Notes: a model not told the origin generated them from the letters alone. A stretch of DNA of 42,853 nt from Candidatus Pelagibacterales bacterium (GCA_002684605.1 NYVM01000029.1:1-42853), one strand, 5' to 3'; positions 18,150-27,242 are shown, numbered from the stretch's first letter. Translations and numbers: made by a program.

Positions 18150-19195
18150 TAACCTAAGGAGCCTACCAATTTTCCAGAATTAACAATAATTGTTTCATCA
18201 AGCTTTACAGTGCAATTTCGCATAGGAAGATCAAAATGACACGTAGTATAACGATCAACAAATTCATTAGCACCAGTAGATATTAAAAAATTTCCTGCAA
18301 AAGCTCTTAATTCTGTGCAATTAACATGCTGTTTATCATACATAGTCAATGCATCCCATCTTGCATTTGGATTAAGCCCCCACCCAACATGCGAAATAGC
18401 ATATGCATTTGGATCATTCCAACCTTCAAAATAAGAACGCATTAAATCTGCATCTAAGCCATTTCCTTCAATAGAAGTTACAAAGTCATTCTCTATAATT
18501 AAAGTTACAGGAGTCTCTATATATTTTTTAAAAGTTAGGTTAACATCTCCAGTATTTAAAACCACATTACCATTAACAGTATTTTTTAAAGGAAAAAATA
18601 AAGCTAATCCAGCTGGCCAATAGGCAACTTTCTCTCCTGGAGATAAAAAACCTGCTCCTGCCCGAGAAGGAGCTCCTTTAATTTCTACTGTCAGGTTTGT
18701 ACCTGCCTCAGATGTTACAAACATAGTTTTAGACTGTTGCAATAACTGTAAACTTTTATCAGCCTTTGGTTTTAAAGATTTATCAGGCATGCAGCGTTCT
18801 AATACTTCTGGATGCTCATTAGATATCATTAATAAACGACCACCACCTTTAATAATATCTTGTAACTCTTTTGTATGTAACATGCCCTCCACAGTACAAT
18901 CTATGACTAAATCACACGCACTCAATGCAGGCAGAACAGCTTCATAACCTTCAAAAGCATAACATGAACCAGTAGACCTTACAGGAATTGAGTCTTTTAA
19001 CTTTGGAGAAGGAACATGAAATTGTATAGGTTTAGCGCCTATTCTTTGTAAGGCATGCTGAGATAAATCAATCAATACTTGTCTAGATTGAGTTTCAGAG
19101 ATGATAGCGACAGTATTACCTGACCTTACACCACTTAATAAAAAACTTTTTTCAAAACAATCTATCCATTTAGATTCCAGATTTTCTCTCAACAT
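18149..19195 (-). CDS. NicX-like Fe(II) ring-cleaving dioxygenase (M29-related fold)
   Basis: A 348-residue protein of the 2,5-dihydroxypyridine 5,6-dioxygenase family, which is related to M29 aminopeptidases and often misannotated as such. H269 (SHVGWGLN), H320 and D322 (TTCHFDLPMRNCT) reproduce the spacing of the reported iron ligands of Pseudomonas putida NicX (H265, H318, D320). The length matches NicX (about 350). AGGTGAT precedes the ATG by 5 bases. It is followed by a hydrolase with a one-base overlap. No maleamate amidohydrolase or maleate isomerase gene is seen in the window, so the substrate may not be 2,5-dihydroxypyridine. Confidence 0.82.
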   Translation of the reverse strand: MLRENLESKWIDCFEKSFLLSGVRSGNTVAIISETQSRQVLIDLSQHALQRIGAKPIQFHVPSPKLKDSIPVRSTGSCYAFEGYEAVLPALSACDLVIDCTVEGMLHTKELQDIIKGGGRLLMISNEHPEVLERCMPDKSLKPKADKSLQLLQQSKTMFVTSEAGTNLTVEIKGAPSRAGAGFLSPGEKVAYWPAGLALFFPLKNTVNGNVVLNTGDVNLTFKKYIETPVTLIIENDFVTSIEGNGLDADLMRSYFEGWNDPNAYAISHVGWGLNPNARWDALTMYDKQHVNCTELRAFAGNFLISTGANEFVDRYTTCHFDLPMRNCTVKLDETIIVNSGKLVGSLG

Positions 19196-19291
19196 ATTAT
19201 CACCTATAAAACATTTATAAATAAAAAGTATATATCTAAAATCTTATTTTACAAAATAGTAGGGAAAATATAAATTCTATAATATAAAGAA

Positions 19292-20020
19292 TTACTTAAA
19301 TTTACCTTTTCCTGCTTCTAGAAGTGGTTTAATAACTTTATTTTTTAAATCAATTCCTACTCCACATTTACATCCAGGACAATCTATACATGCGTCTAAC
19401 CCTAAATCAATAGCCTTATTTAATGCCATTTCTTTGCCTTGCTCTGAACTAATAGGGTCTTGCCTTAAACGTTCTAGCTTTAGTAAAGAAAAAGGATTTC
19501 CATACTTATATCCAATAGATGGGTCTGGTAAGATTGTTGTCATTGTACCTGGCAAGTTGTTATCAAAGTTTCTTGCATGCATAGGACATTTGTCCAAACA
19601 TGCATAACATTCTATACAAGATGTTAATTCATGATAAACTTCAGGTGCTTCAACATTTAAATCATTTCCTTGACCGGATGCTTTTAAACCTCTCATTTGT
19701 CTTGCTATTCCATCTCTTCTTACCACTAAATCACTCAGTACAGGTAATGTAGCCACAGCACTTAATTTGTCACCGTCTTTTACCTTTGCACGACATGCAA
19801 TTATTGGTCGATCATTTTTATCAATTGTACACACACCACAATTTCTTGCTCTACAACCATAACGATAAGCTAAATCCGGTAAAACCGTAGACTGTGCCTG
19901 TATTAAAACATCTAAAGCCATTGGTTTTTCTTTTTCATCCCTTTTCTTATATGTATATGGTATTGTTATAGCTTTACCGTCTCTGACTGTGACAATATTT
20001 ATAATAATAGAACTACTCAT
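19292..20020 (-). CDS. Iron-sulfur electron-transfer subunit (SdhB/FrdB-like)
   Basis: A 242-residue iron-sulfur protein. An N-terminal plant-type [2Fe-2S] site is visible as C56, C61, C64 and C76 (YGCRARNCGVC, then IIAC). A 4Fe-4S site follows (CIECYACLDKCP), and then a second cluster site with unusual spacing, CIDCPGCKCG, near the C terminus. The order matches the SdhB/FrdB family, but the last site lacks the usual C..CxxxCP form. It overlaps the flavoprotein gene by ATGA and so forms a two-subunit enzyme with it. No membrane anchor gene is present, suggesting a soluble complex. Confidence 0.82.
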   Translation of the reverse strand: MSSSIIINIVTVRDGKAITIPYTYKKRDEKEKPMALDVLIQAQSTVLPDLAYRYGCRARNCGVCTIDKNDRPIIACRAKVKDGDKLSAVATLPVLSDLVVRRDGIARQMRGLKASGQGNDLNVEAPEVYHELTSCIECYACLDKCPMHARNFDNNLPGTMTTILPDPSIGYKYGNPFSLLKLERLRQDPISSEQGKEMALNKAIDLGLDACIDCPGCKCGVGIDLKNKVIKPLLEAGKGKFK

Positions 20021-21969
20021 ACTGATGTTGTCTCCCCGATAGCACCTTCTCTGCCTCCAGGCATTATTTCTGGGACTTTATTGTTAGCAGACATCATAGA
20101 TTTGTACCTATTCTCTAATTTTTTATCTTTAATACTATTTGGAAGCATAGAAAATATTTTAGCTTCTAATAACCTTTTCTTCTCTAAAAACTTATAATAA
20201 ATTAAATTTTTAATAGGAGTTCTATCTCTATCCAATCTTTTTACCTGATAACTATTTTTATCTTTACTAACTACTGTGGAGTACGGTTTTGAGAAAGCAG
20301 ATATATTTTTTTTATCTAATCTAACATGACCACCAATACTTCCATTTCTTTCCTTAGCAGCTGACCCTATTAATTTTGCAGAACATATCATATTTTTTAA
20401 TTCAACATAATCTAGAAAAGCCTGATTCCATATAGAATATTTAGGTATAGAAACATTAATAAGTTTTAATTCAATTTCCTTGATTACTTTATCAATATCA
20501 TTTATTCCCTGCGCAGTTCGGACTGGACCAATTTTTTTCCAGCTTTCTTTCTGAAGCTTTTCCTTTAAAGAATTAGATGAGATCGAACCCTTTCTTCCGA
20601 ATAATTTGGTATATTCTGTAATTTGAGGATCAAAAGTATTATTGTTAACCTCAGATGTGCTATTTTTGGCATTTCTTGCTGCTGCAATACCTGATCTAAT
20701 TCCAAAAACAGCTAATTCTGTTAACGATGTGGAACCTAGTCTATTAGCACCAAATAAACCTCCCATTGCCTGTCCAGCGGCAAATAAACCTTTAATTCCA
20801 TATTTTACAGAACCTTCATTATTTCCTCCTACACTTTCTCCTTCATCATTTACTCTAATTCCACCCATCATATAATGTGCACCTGGCCGAACTTCCCAAG
20901 CTATTTCTACTTTAGCTGCTTCTTTTCCCAATGCCTGTCTTGCATTTATGAAGGCAGTTGGAAGACTGTCTTGAAGATATTTCATGAAATACGGACCAGA
21001 TTTTGGAAGGTTCTTATTTGCTGTCATATCTAAATATGCACCACCATTTGGACTACCTCTTCCATCTTCTACAGCCCTCATAATAGCTTCAGAGCATGCA
21101 GCTCTTGTTCTTAAATGCACTCCATTTAAAATAATTTTTCCATTTTTATCCCTTAAAACTCCTAAATAACTTGCGGTTGAAGGTTCTCCTGCTAATAATC
21201 CTTCATATGAAGGTGGAGAAGCTAAGCAGAATGGTAAAAATTGAAGCTGCTCCATGTCTACTAAATCTGCTCCTGCCCTTAAAGCTATAGCATAACTATC
21301 TCCTGTATTACCTCTCATAGTATCTGTTTTAGGAAAAAATAGAGTTGATAGACCTCCCGCTGCTAATATTACTGATGGAGATTTTATTGCTAATAATTCG
21401 CCTTTACTGGCATCATAGACTAAACCTCCTATTATTGTAGGAATATCCTTATCTTTATTATCAACCACTAAATCTAAAAACCACGCATCTTCTATGTATT
21501 CAATATTTTTTTCTTTTATAATAGCATCCCAATTAGCATGACCAAATGCTATTCCATGATTTTGATGTCCTACTGAACGGTTTCTATTGTGCCCTCCCAT
21601 AGGTAAAGGTAAGGATTGAGGCCCATGCTTATTTTTATTTATAGATGGCCTTAAACCATGAACACGGTAATTGTCATATGCATCTTTTGAATACTTTGCA
21701 AATGTATCTGTAAGTTTTTTAATAGGTAAATCACCGCCTGCTAATTTAACATTTTCAGATAAAACTTTTTCATAATCATCATCAGTTCCAGATTCCCTCA
21801 CGGTAGCCAAACCTTCAGAAATTTTAGTGTCCGATGCTCCTAAAGGGTCTTTAGACACCAATAAAACCTTTGCACCTTCTTCTGCTGCTGCATAAGCAGC
21901 TTGCGCACCCGCTCCTCCAGAACCTACTACTATAACGTCATAATTAAGCCAATTAGTTTTAATTGTCAT
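20017..21969 (-). CDS. SdhA/FrdA-family flavoprotein, first gene of the catabolic operon
   Basis: A 650-residue flavoprotein of the succinate dehydrogenase/fumarate reductase/L-aspartate oxidase superfamily. The FAD motif is VVGSGGAGAQAA (14-25); the HYMMGGI segment follows RPGA, matching the active-site HxxMGG; FGANRLGSTSLTELAVFG near 405 is the second FAD signature. The histidine that covalently holds FAD in SdhA (SHTVAAQGG region) is replaced by KISEGLATV, so FAD should be non-covalent. A good GAGGT ribosome site precedes the ATG. With the Fe-S subunit it probably oxidises or reduces a C=C bond in the pathway. It is not the housekeeping succinate dehydrogenase. Confidence 0.82.
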   Translation of the reverse strand: MTIKTNWLNYDVIVVGSGGAGAQAAYAAAEEGAKVLLVSKDPLGASDTKISEGLATVRESGTDDDYEKVLSENVKLAGGDLPIKKLTDTFAKYSKDAYDNYRVHGLRPSINKNKHGPQSLPLPMGGHNRNRSVGHQNHGIAFGHANWDAIIKEKNIEYIEDAWFLDLVVDNKDKDIPTIIGGLVYDASKGELLAIKSPSVILAAGGLSTLFFPKTDTMRGNTGDSYAIALRAGADLVDMEQLQFLPFCLASPPSYEGLLAGEPSTASYLGVLRDKNGKIILNGVHLRTRAACSEAIMRAVEDGRGSPNGGAYLDMTANKNLPKSGPYFMKYLQDSLPTAFINARQALGKEAAKVEIAWEVRPGAHYMMGGIRVNDEGESVGGNNEGSVKYGIKGLFAAGQAMGGLFGANRLGSTSLTELAVFGIRSGIAAARNAKNSTSEVNNNTFDPQITEYTKLFGRKGSISSNSLKEKLQKESWKKIGPVRTAQGINDIDKVIKEIELKLINVSIPKYSIWNQAFLDYVELKNMICSAKLIGSAAKERNGSIGGHVRLDKKNISAFSKPYSTVVSKDKNSYQVKRLDRDRTPIKNLIYYKFLEKKRLLEAKIFSMLPNSIKDKKLENRYKSMMSANNKVPEIMPGGREGAIGETTSV

Positions 21970-22004
21970 TTTTTTACCTCGAAATAATAAGTTAGTTTAC
22001 ATTG

Positions 22005-22017
22005 CAATTCTGAATTG
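22005..22017. promoter_or_regulatory. Candidate operator palindrome upstream of the catabolic operon
   Basis: CAATTC-T-GAATTG is a perfect 6+6 palindrome in the 126-base divergent space between the operon's first gene and the thioesterase gene. A related CAATTG core lies at 22055-22060, inside a near-palindrome TAACAATTGCTA. Both sit 36-90 bases before the flavoprotein ATG, where a repressor site would be expected. MarR sites are often short AT-rich palindromes of this sort; binding by the operon's own MarR is inference. Confidence 0.35.
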
Positions 22018-22095
22018 TCCATATTAAATATTTGGCATCGCTTTTGTTATTTAACAATTGCTATTTCATATAATTAATTTTATTACTGATACATA

Positions 22096-22482
22096 ATGAG
22101 CAATTTATTAAATAAAGTTCCTTCCATAAGAGCTGTTGCAATGCCTGCTGATACAAACCCATCTGGAGATATATTTGGGGGATGGGTTTTAAGCCAAATG
22201 GATCTAGCAGGAAGTGTTTTAGCGCGACAGTATACTAAAAAAAGAGTTACTACAGTAGCCGTAGAAAAAATGCGCTTTCATAAACCTATTATGATAGGAG
22301 ATATAGTAAGTTTTTATACTGAAGTCAGTAAAACAGGTAATACTTCAATCACTATAGATATTGTCACAATGGTTAATAGAAAAGATGACAAATTGGGAGA
22401 AGACCAAGCTATAAAAGTAACTGAAGGTAGGTTTGTTTATGTCTCTATCGATACCGACGGTAACCCTATCAAAATTAAATAA
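22096..22482 (+). CDS. Acyl-CoA thioesterase, YciA-like hotdog fold
   Basis: A 128-residue single-hotdog thioesterase: MPADTNPSGDIFGGWVLSQMD (17-37) is the YciA/BACH signature, with D38-equivalent acid residues, followed by the VAVEKMRFHKPIMIGDIVSFY strand pair. YciA enzymes hydrolyse a range of short- to medium-chain acyl-CoAs and also aromatic ones. It is divergent from the CoA-dependent catabolic operon and may recover CoA from stalled intermediates, but a housekeeping role is equally possible. It ends 3 bases from the convergent fccB stop. Confidence 0.88.
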   Translation: MSNLLNKVPSIRAVAMPADTNPSGDIFGGWVLSQMDLAGSVLARQYTKKRVTTVAVEKMRFHKPIMIGDIVSFYTEVSKTGNTSITIDIVTMVNRKDDKLGEDQAIKVTEGRFVYVSIDTDGNPIKIK

Positions 22483-22485
22483 TCT

Positions 22486-23766
22486 CTAACCCAACATATC
22501 TTCCCATATATTAGTTGCCCAATCCCAAGCATTAGTTTTTATAATAGATGATCGATATGGAGATAAGCCACTAGCTCCCTTAATACTTTTGATTTTATTA
22601 TCTTTTTCATCATAATTATATATCGCACTTACCGATATACCCTCTTGAGAGGAGACTAAACTATAACACGTATTTATTAAGGAAGGAGATGCTTTTTCTA
22701 AACCATATAATTCTGCTATAACAGCTAAACCACATACTTTGCCCATAGAGTTTGCTATATATCCCGACTTTGGAACTCTTCCAACATTTGATTGTGAAGT
22801 AGAATCTCCAATAATAAATATATCTTTAGCTAGACTAGAACTAAAATCATACGGATTAACAGCAGCCCAATTAGCACCTTTATCTATAAGCTCATTATCT
22901 TTTAGAAATTTAGGAGCTCTTTGTGAAGGTATTAAATTAGCAACATCACATTTTACTTCTTCAAAGTCTGTTAAAAATTTATTGTTTAAATTATCTATTC
23001 CTACTACACCAGAATTAGCCCTATATTCGATTATATCTGGATAAAACTCGTCCCATGCTTCCTGAAATAAAGCTCCTTTAGAAATTATTTTTTGATTTGC
23101 ATCTAATATTATTAATTTTGTATTGTTTTTGTGCTTCTTTAGATATGACGCAATTAATGAAGCCCTTTCATATGGTCCTGGAGGACATCTATATGGCCCT
23201 AAAGGAATTGAAATAACAACAACTCCTCCGTTAGATATATTTTTAACCTGGTCAGAGAGTAATTGAGTTTCAGGACCAGCTTTCCAAGCTGCAGGAAAAT
23301 TATCTAGATAATCTTTTTTCCAATTTTCTATTGAAGAATAATCTAACTCAACTCCGGGTGACAGTATTAATTTGTCATAACTTAATTCTTGCTTATCTGT
23401 CTTAATAACTTTTTTAGAAAGGTTAATATTTATAGCCTCTTCATGAATAAACTTAATAGAATATTTCTTTTGTAAATTATCAAAACTATAGGTAATATCT
23501 TCCATAGATTTTAACTGGCCTATAACCCAATTTGACATAGGACAAGATATAAATTCTTTATTTTTATCTATTATTATAACTTCAACATTGGGGCTTATTT
23601 GTTTTATAGTTTTGGCTGCGCTTAATCCACCCCAACCTGCACCAAGTACTACAACTCTTCCAGCACTTTTTGCATTTAAATTATTTATATTTATGAACGG
23701 TAACAAGGATGAGGATGCTCCTAAATTTGCAATATTTTTTAGTAAAATACGCCTATTCATTATCAT
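22486..23766 (-). CDS. fccB: Flavocytochrome c sulfide dehydrogenase, flavoprotein subunit
   Basis: A 426-residue periplasmic flavoprotein with a Tat-like leader (NRRILLKNIANLGASSS) and FAD motif VVLGAGWGGLSAAK. Three key cysteines are in place. C75 (EFISCPMSN) corresponds to the Cys that binds FAD in Allochromatium FccB (C42 of the mature protein, once a leader of about 33 residues is removed). C194 (PYRCPPGPYE) and C367 (NTCYS) correspond to the redox disulfide (C161/C337). It oxidises sulfide to sulfur or polysulfide and passes electrons to cytochrome c. It overlaps fccA by 14 bases, or 8 if the second Met (position 23760) is used. Confidence 0.9.
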   Translation of the reverse strand: MIMNRRILLKNIANLGASSSLLPFININNLNAKSAGRVVVLGAGWGGLSAAKTIKQISPNVEVIIIDKNKEFISCPMSNWVIGQLKSMEDITYSFDNLQKKYSIKFIHEEAININLSKKVIKTDKQELSYDKLILSPGVELDYSSIENWKKDYLDNFPAAWKAGPETQLLSDQVKNISNGGVVVISIPLGPYRCPPGPYERASLIASYLKKHKNNTKLIILDANQKIISKGALFQEAWDEFYPDIIEYRANSGVVGIDNLNNKFLTDFEEVKCDVANLIPSQRAPKFLKDNELIDKGANWAAVNPYDFSSSLAKDIFIIGDSTSQSNVGRVPKSGYIANSMGKVCGLAVIAELYGLEKASPSLINTCYSLVSSQEGISVSAIYNYDEKDNKIKSIKGASGLSPYRSSIIKTNAWDWATNIWEDMLG

Positions 23767-24079
23767 CTCCTTGTAATGAATAATATTTAGAAATAATTCT
23801 TAATTGCTCTTCACTATATCCTTTAGCTATGATTTGCATTAAGTAATTTTCACGATGACCTGACTGATATTCAATTAATGCTTTATATATATAGCTTTCT
23901 TCCAAGTTGTATAAACTAGGAACACTTGAATTATTCTGACCATGGCATCCTAAACATGGCAAGGATAAACTCTTTGCCTGCATAAAATTTTTATTATTAT
24001 CCCACACATTATTAGCTGCTAAAATATTAAAACTAATAGAAAGAATACATAAAAAAATAGAGATTTTGATATATTGCAT
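23753..24079 (-). CDS. fccA: Monoheme cytochrome c subunit of sulfide dehydrogenase
   Basis: A 108-residue class I cytochrome c with a signal peptide (cleavage after about residue 22) and one haem site CLGCH (C42, C45, H46). M81 in LMQIIAKGYSEEQL is the likely sixth ligand; this motif is typical of FccA/SoxE-type cytochromes. The Allochromatium FccA has two haems; this one is the short single-haem form. It precedes and overlaps fccB, so the two subunits are translationally coupled. It acts in the periplasm, accepting electrons from FccB. Confidence 0.88.
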   Translation of the reverse strand: MQYIKISIFLCILSISFNILAANNVWDNNKNFMQAKSLSLPCLGCHGQNNSSVPSLYNLEESYIYKALIEYQSGHRENYLMQIIAKGYSEEQLRIISKYYSLQGDDNE

Positions 24080-24217
24080 AACATGAATATATACTAAATT
24101 TTCTCATTAGTTAACTACTAATTGGTATTAAATATGAATATAATATTTATATGATAAAGTTAAAATTTTTATATAATATATAGATGTAATAAAAAATTAA
24201 CTGTTTAGGCAAAACTT

Positions 24218-25381
24218 ATGACAAAAGAAAAAAATCAAGGCCCCTTAAAAGGTTTAACTGTACTAGACTTAACAAGAGTATTAGCAGGACCTTATGCCAC
24301 AATGGTTCTTTCTGATCTAGGTGCGAGAATAATAAAAGTAGAACCTCCAATGGGAGATGATTCTCGAGAGTTTAGCCCATTTATAAATGAGCAGTCTGCA
24401 TATTTTGCATCATTAAATAGAGAAAAAGAAAGCATTAAAATAGATTTAAAAGATGAAAAAGATAAAATAATCTTTGATGCGCTACTTGAAAAATCAGATA
24501 TTTTGATAGAAAATTATAAACCTGGCACCATGGCTAAGTTAGGCTATGGATACGAAAAACTATCAAAAAAATTTCCAAATTTAATTTATGCCTCTTGCAG
24601 TGGTTTTGGGCAAACGGGTCCATGGGCATCTAAACCTGCATATGATATGATTGTACAAGGTATGGGAGGCTTAATGAGTGTGACTGGTCACGAAGGACAA
24701 GAACCTGTTCGAGTAGGCACTTCTATTGGAGATATTACAGCAGGTTTATTTACTACAATTGGAATACTTGCTGCTTTGTTAGATAAAAAAAATACTAATA
24801 GGGGTCAGTCCATTGATATTTCAATGCTAGATTGCCAAATTGCTATTTTAGAAAATGCAATAGCCAGATATTTCGCAACCGGAAAGAGCCCTCCTCCAAG
24901 TGGGTCTAGACATCCTGCGATTGCTCCTTTTGAATGCTATCGATGCGAAGATGGATATATTGTAATGGCTTGTGGAAACAACACAATGTTTGAAAGAATG
25001 TGTAAAGCTATGAATTGTATGGAATTATGTTTAGATAAAAGATTTACAACTAATCCTAAACGCGTTGATAATGTCATTTTTCTTAAACAAGAATTAGAAA
25101 AGTTATTTATTACAAAGCCTATTAACTTTTGGATTGAGGCCTTAGAAAAAGAAAACATTCCAGTTGGCCCACTTAATAATATTGAGCAGGCTGTTAATTC
25201 CGATCAAATAGTCTCTAGAAATATGATAGTGAATATTGAAGACGAAAAATTAAATAATTTTTCTGTTGCCGGGAATCCCATAAAAATGAGCATGCATGAA
25301 GACCGTAAGACAAGGAAAAAGGTCCCAAAATTAGATGAGCACCGAGAAAAGCTATTAAAAGAATTTAAGATAAAAGGGTAA
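24218..25381 (+). CDS. Type III CoA-transferase (CaiB/BaiF family)
   Basis: A 387-residue family III CoA-transferase. The N-terminal block LKGLTVLDLTRVLAGPYATM is characteristic, and D143 in KPAYDM is the aspartate expected to form the acyl-aspartyl anhydride. The central GSRHPAIAPFECYRCEDGYIVMA region is standard. These enzymes move CoA between organic acids (succinyl-CoA to itaconate, glutarate, formyl/oxalate and others), and sequence alone does not name the pair. It lies one base before the SLC13 permease gene, so the substrate imported by that carrier may be the acceptor acid. Confidence 0.87.
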   Translation: MTKEKNQGPLKGLTVLDLTRVLAGPYATMVLSDLGARIIKVEPPMGDDSREFSPFINEQSAYFASLNREKESIKIDLKDEKDKIIFDALLEKSDILIENYKPGTMAKLGYGYEKLSKKFPNLIYASCSGFGQTGPWASKPAYDMIVQGMGGLMSVTGHEGQEPVRVGTSIGDITAGLFTTIGILAALLDKKNTNRGQSIDISMLDCQIAILENAIARYFATGKSPPPSGSRHPAIAPFECYRCEDGYIVMACGNNTMFERMCKAMNCMELCLDKRFTTNPKRVDNVIFLKQELEKLFITKPINFWIEALEKENIPVGPLNNIEQAVNSDQIVSRNMIVNIEDEKLNNFSVAGNPIKMSMHEDRKTRKKVPKLDEHREKLLKEFKIKG

Positions 25382-25382
25382 T

Positions 25383-27215
25383 ATGGTTTTTACTTTTGAA
25401 ATGTTTATTACTTTATCAATAATGATTTTTGCTATTATTGGATATTCTACTCGACGGTTTCCAGTTGATGCTGTTTCCATATCTGTACTAGGTTTATTGT
25501 TTTTGATATTTGAAATCTATCCAGTTAAAGGTATTAATTTTGATGATTTTATTGCAGGTTTTTCAAACCAAGGTTTATTAACTGTTATGGCATTATTAGT
25601 AGTTGCCCAAGGAGTTTATTCCACAGGAATACTAAATACTTTTGTGGATAATATTATGCATTTAAATAGAGACTTGCAAACCAGTAAAAGTACACTTTTA
25701 ATTTTATTATTACTAATCGTCGCAATAATTTCTAGTATAATGAACAATACTCCAATCATTATAATATTTATTCCTTTAGTATCAATCATTGCAGAAAAAA
25801 TGAATTTATCAATTAGTAAAGCCTTAATACCTTTAAGTTATGCTGGGATTTTAGGAGGAATGACAACGCTAGTCGGTTCTAGTACAAATATTATAGGAGC
25901 ACAAGTTGCTAAAGATTTGGGCGTAGAAGGAATAAATTTTTTTAGCGTTACAATACCTGGCTTAGTCATAGCCCTTCCTGGAATTTTATTTGTTTTATTT
26001 CTTTTACCTAAGCTTATGCCTAAAAGAGAGAAAACATCATCATCTTTATCCAGTGATCAAAATAATTTTATAGCGCAAATAGAAATAGATAATGAAAGTA
26101 ATTTAATAGGAGAAACATCTTTAAATGGTGGTTTTGATGCTCTACCTGATATGAAAGTTCTATTAATTCAAAGAGGTGAGCATTCTATATCTGCATATCA
26201 GACTACCAAAATAAAAAAAGATGATATAATAGTTGTTTCAGCTGAAAGAAAAGTGATTGAGAGTGCTTTAATAAAATATGGCGAGCAACTTCACCCTACT
26301 CTATCTGAAACCGACCAATATAATTTTACAGATAATGATAGTAATATTAATTCTGGAGAACAAATATTAGCTGAAGTCCTTATTGCACCATCATCTAGAA
26401 TGGCGGGAAGAGGGCTTGAAGAATCCAGATTTAGAAAAATGACTAATTGTATTGTTTTAGGTATAAAAAGAAACTCACGAATATATAGAGAACAAATAAC
26501 AGATATTATATTAGAAGATGGAGATGTTTTATTAATTCAAGGATCCAAGAATTCAATTGCTAATTTAAAAGACTATTCAGACATACTTTTATTAGATCAT
26601 ACTTCATCTATCCTTCCTAGAAAGAAATATGCAAGACGTTCCCTAGCTATCTTTATATTTACTGTAATTACTATGGCCACAGGTATTATTCCTAGCGTGG
26701 CTGCTGCGATGATAGGAGCCTCAGCAATGCTTGCTTCTAGAGTTTTAAGCGCTGAAAGAGCTATAAATTCTTTAAACCGACACATATTTTTAACAATAGT
26801 TTCAATGCTTGCTTTAAGTCACGCAATAGCTGCTACAGGGCTTGCACATTATGGTGCTTATTTAATGTTAGATAATCTAAATGCATCAAACCCAGCTATA
26901 ATTATTTCTTTACTATTTTTGATTGTTTCTGTAATGACAAATTTTTTAACTAATAATGCTAGTGCTGCTCTTTTTATGCCATTAGGAATATCATTAGCTA
27001 CTAGTTTAAATTTGGATGTTATGCCATTTGTAATTACTATCATTTTAGCTGCTAACTGTTCTTTTGCAACTCCTTATGGTTATCAAACTAATTTATTAGT
27101 TATGGCAGCAGGAAATTATCGTTTTAAACACTTTATTATAGGTGGAGTACCTTTAACTATTATATGTTGGCTATCTTATAGTTTATTTGCTCCGTGGTAT
27201 TATAACCTATATTAA
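25383..27215 (+). CDS. SLC13/DASS-family permease with two RCK-C (TrkA-C) domains
   Basis: A 610-residue membrane transporter. Roughly residues 1-210 and 420-610 are hydrophobic halves with the DASS hairpin motifs (SSIMNNTPIIIIFIPL and LVGSSTNIIGA in the first half, NFLTNNASAALFMPL in the second). Between them, about 225-410, lie two RCK-C-like soluble domains (EIDNESNLIGETSL and LIAPSSRMAGRGLEESRF). This layout is that of the SLC13 permeases annotated as sulfate or dicarboxylate carriers in proteobacteria. It is probably cotranscribed with the CoA-transferase. Whether it carries an organic diacid or a sulfur anion is open. Confidence 0.85.
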   Translation: MVFTFEMFITLSIMIFAIIGYSTRRFPVDAVSISVLGLLFLIFEIYPVKGINFDDFIAGFSNQGLLTVMALLVVAQGVYSTGILNTFVDNIMHLNRDLQTSKSTLLILLLLIVAIISSIMNNTPIIIIFIPLVSIIAEKMNLSISKALIPLSYAGILGGMTTLVGSSTNIIGAQVAKDLGVEGINFFSVTIPGLVIALPGILFVLFLLPKLMPKREKTSSSLSSDQNNFIAQIEIDNESNLIGETSLNGGFDALPDMKVLLIQRGEHSISAYQTTKIKKDDIIVVSAERKVIESALIKYGEQLHPTLSETDQYNFTDNDSNINSGEQILAEVLIAPSSRMAGRGLEESRFRKMTNCIVLGIKRNSRIYREQITDIILEDGDVLLIQGSKNSIANLKDYSDILLLDHTSSILPRKKYARRSLAIFIFTVITMATGIIPSVAAAMIGASAMLASRVLSAERAINSLNRHIFLTIVSMLALSHAIAATGLAHYGAYLMLDNLNASNPAIIISLLFLIVSVMTNFLTNNASAALFMPLGISLATSLNLDVMPFVITIILAANCSFATPYGYQTNLLVMAAGNYRFKHFIIGGVPLTIICWLSYSLFAPWYYNLY

Positions 27216-27242
27216 TTTTTAAATTTAATGTAAATTAAAGAC

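Noticed and set aside
9198..24079. Catabolic region considered as a recently acquired island
   Set aside because: Base composition and gene spacing match the flanks, and no integrase, IS or flanking direct repeat is seen. The only tRNA in the window lies at 34.6 kb, outside the region.
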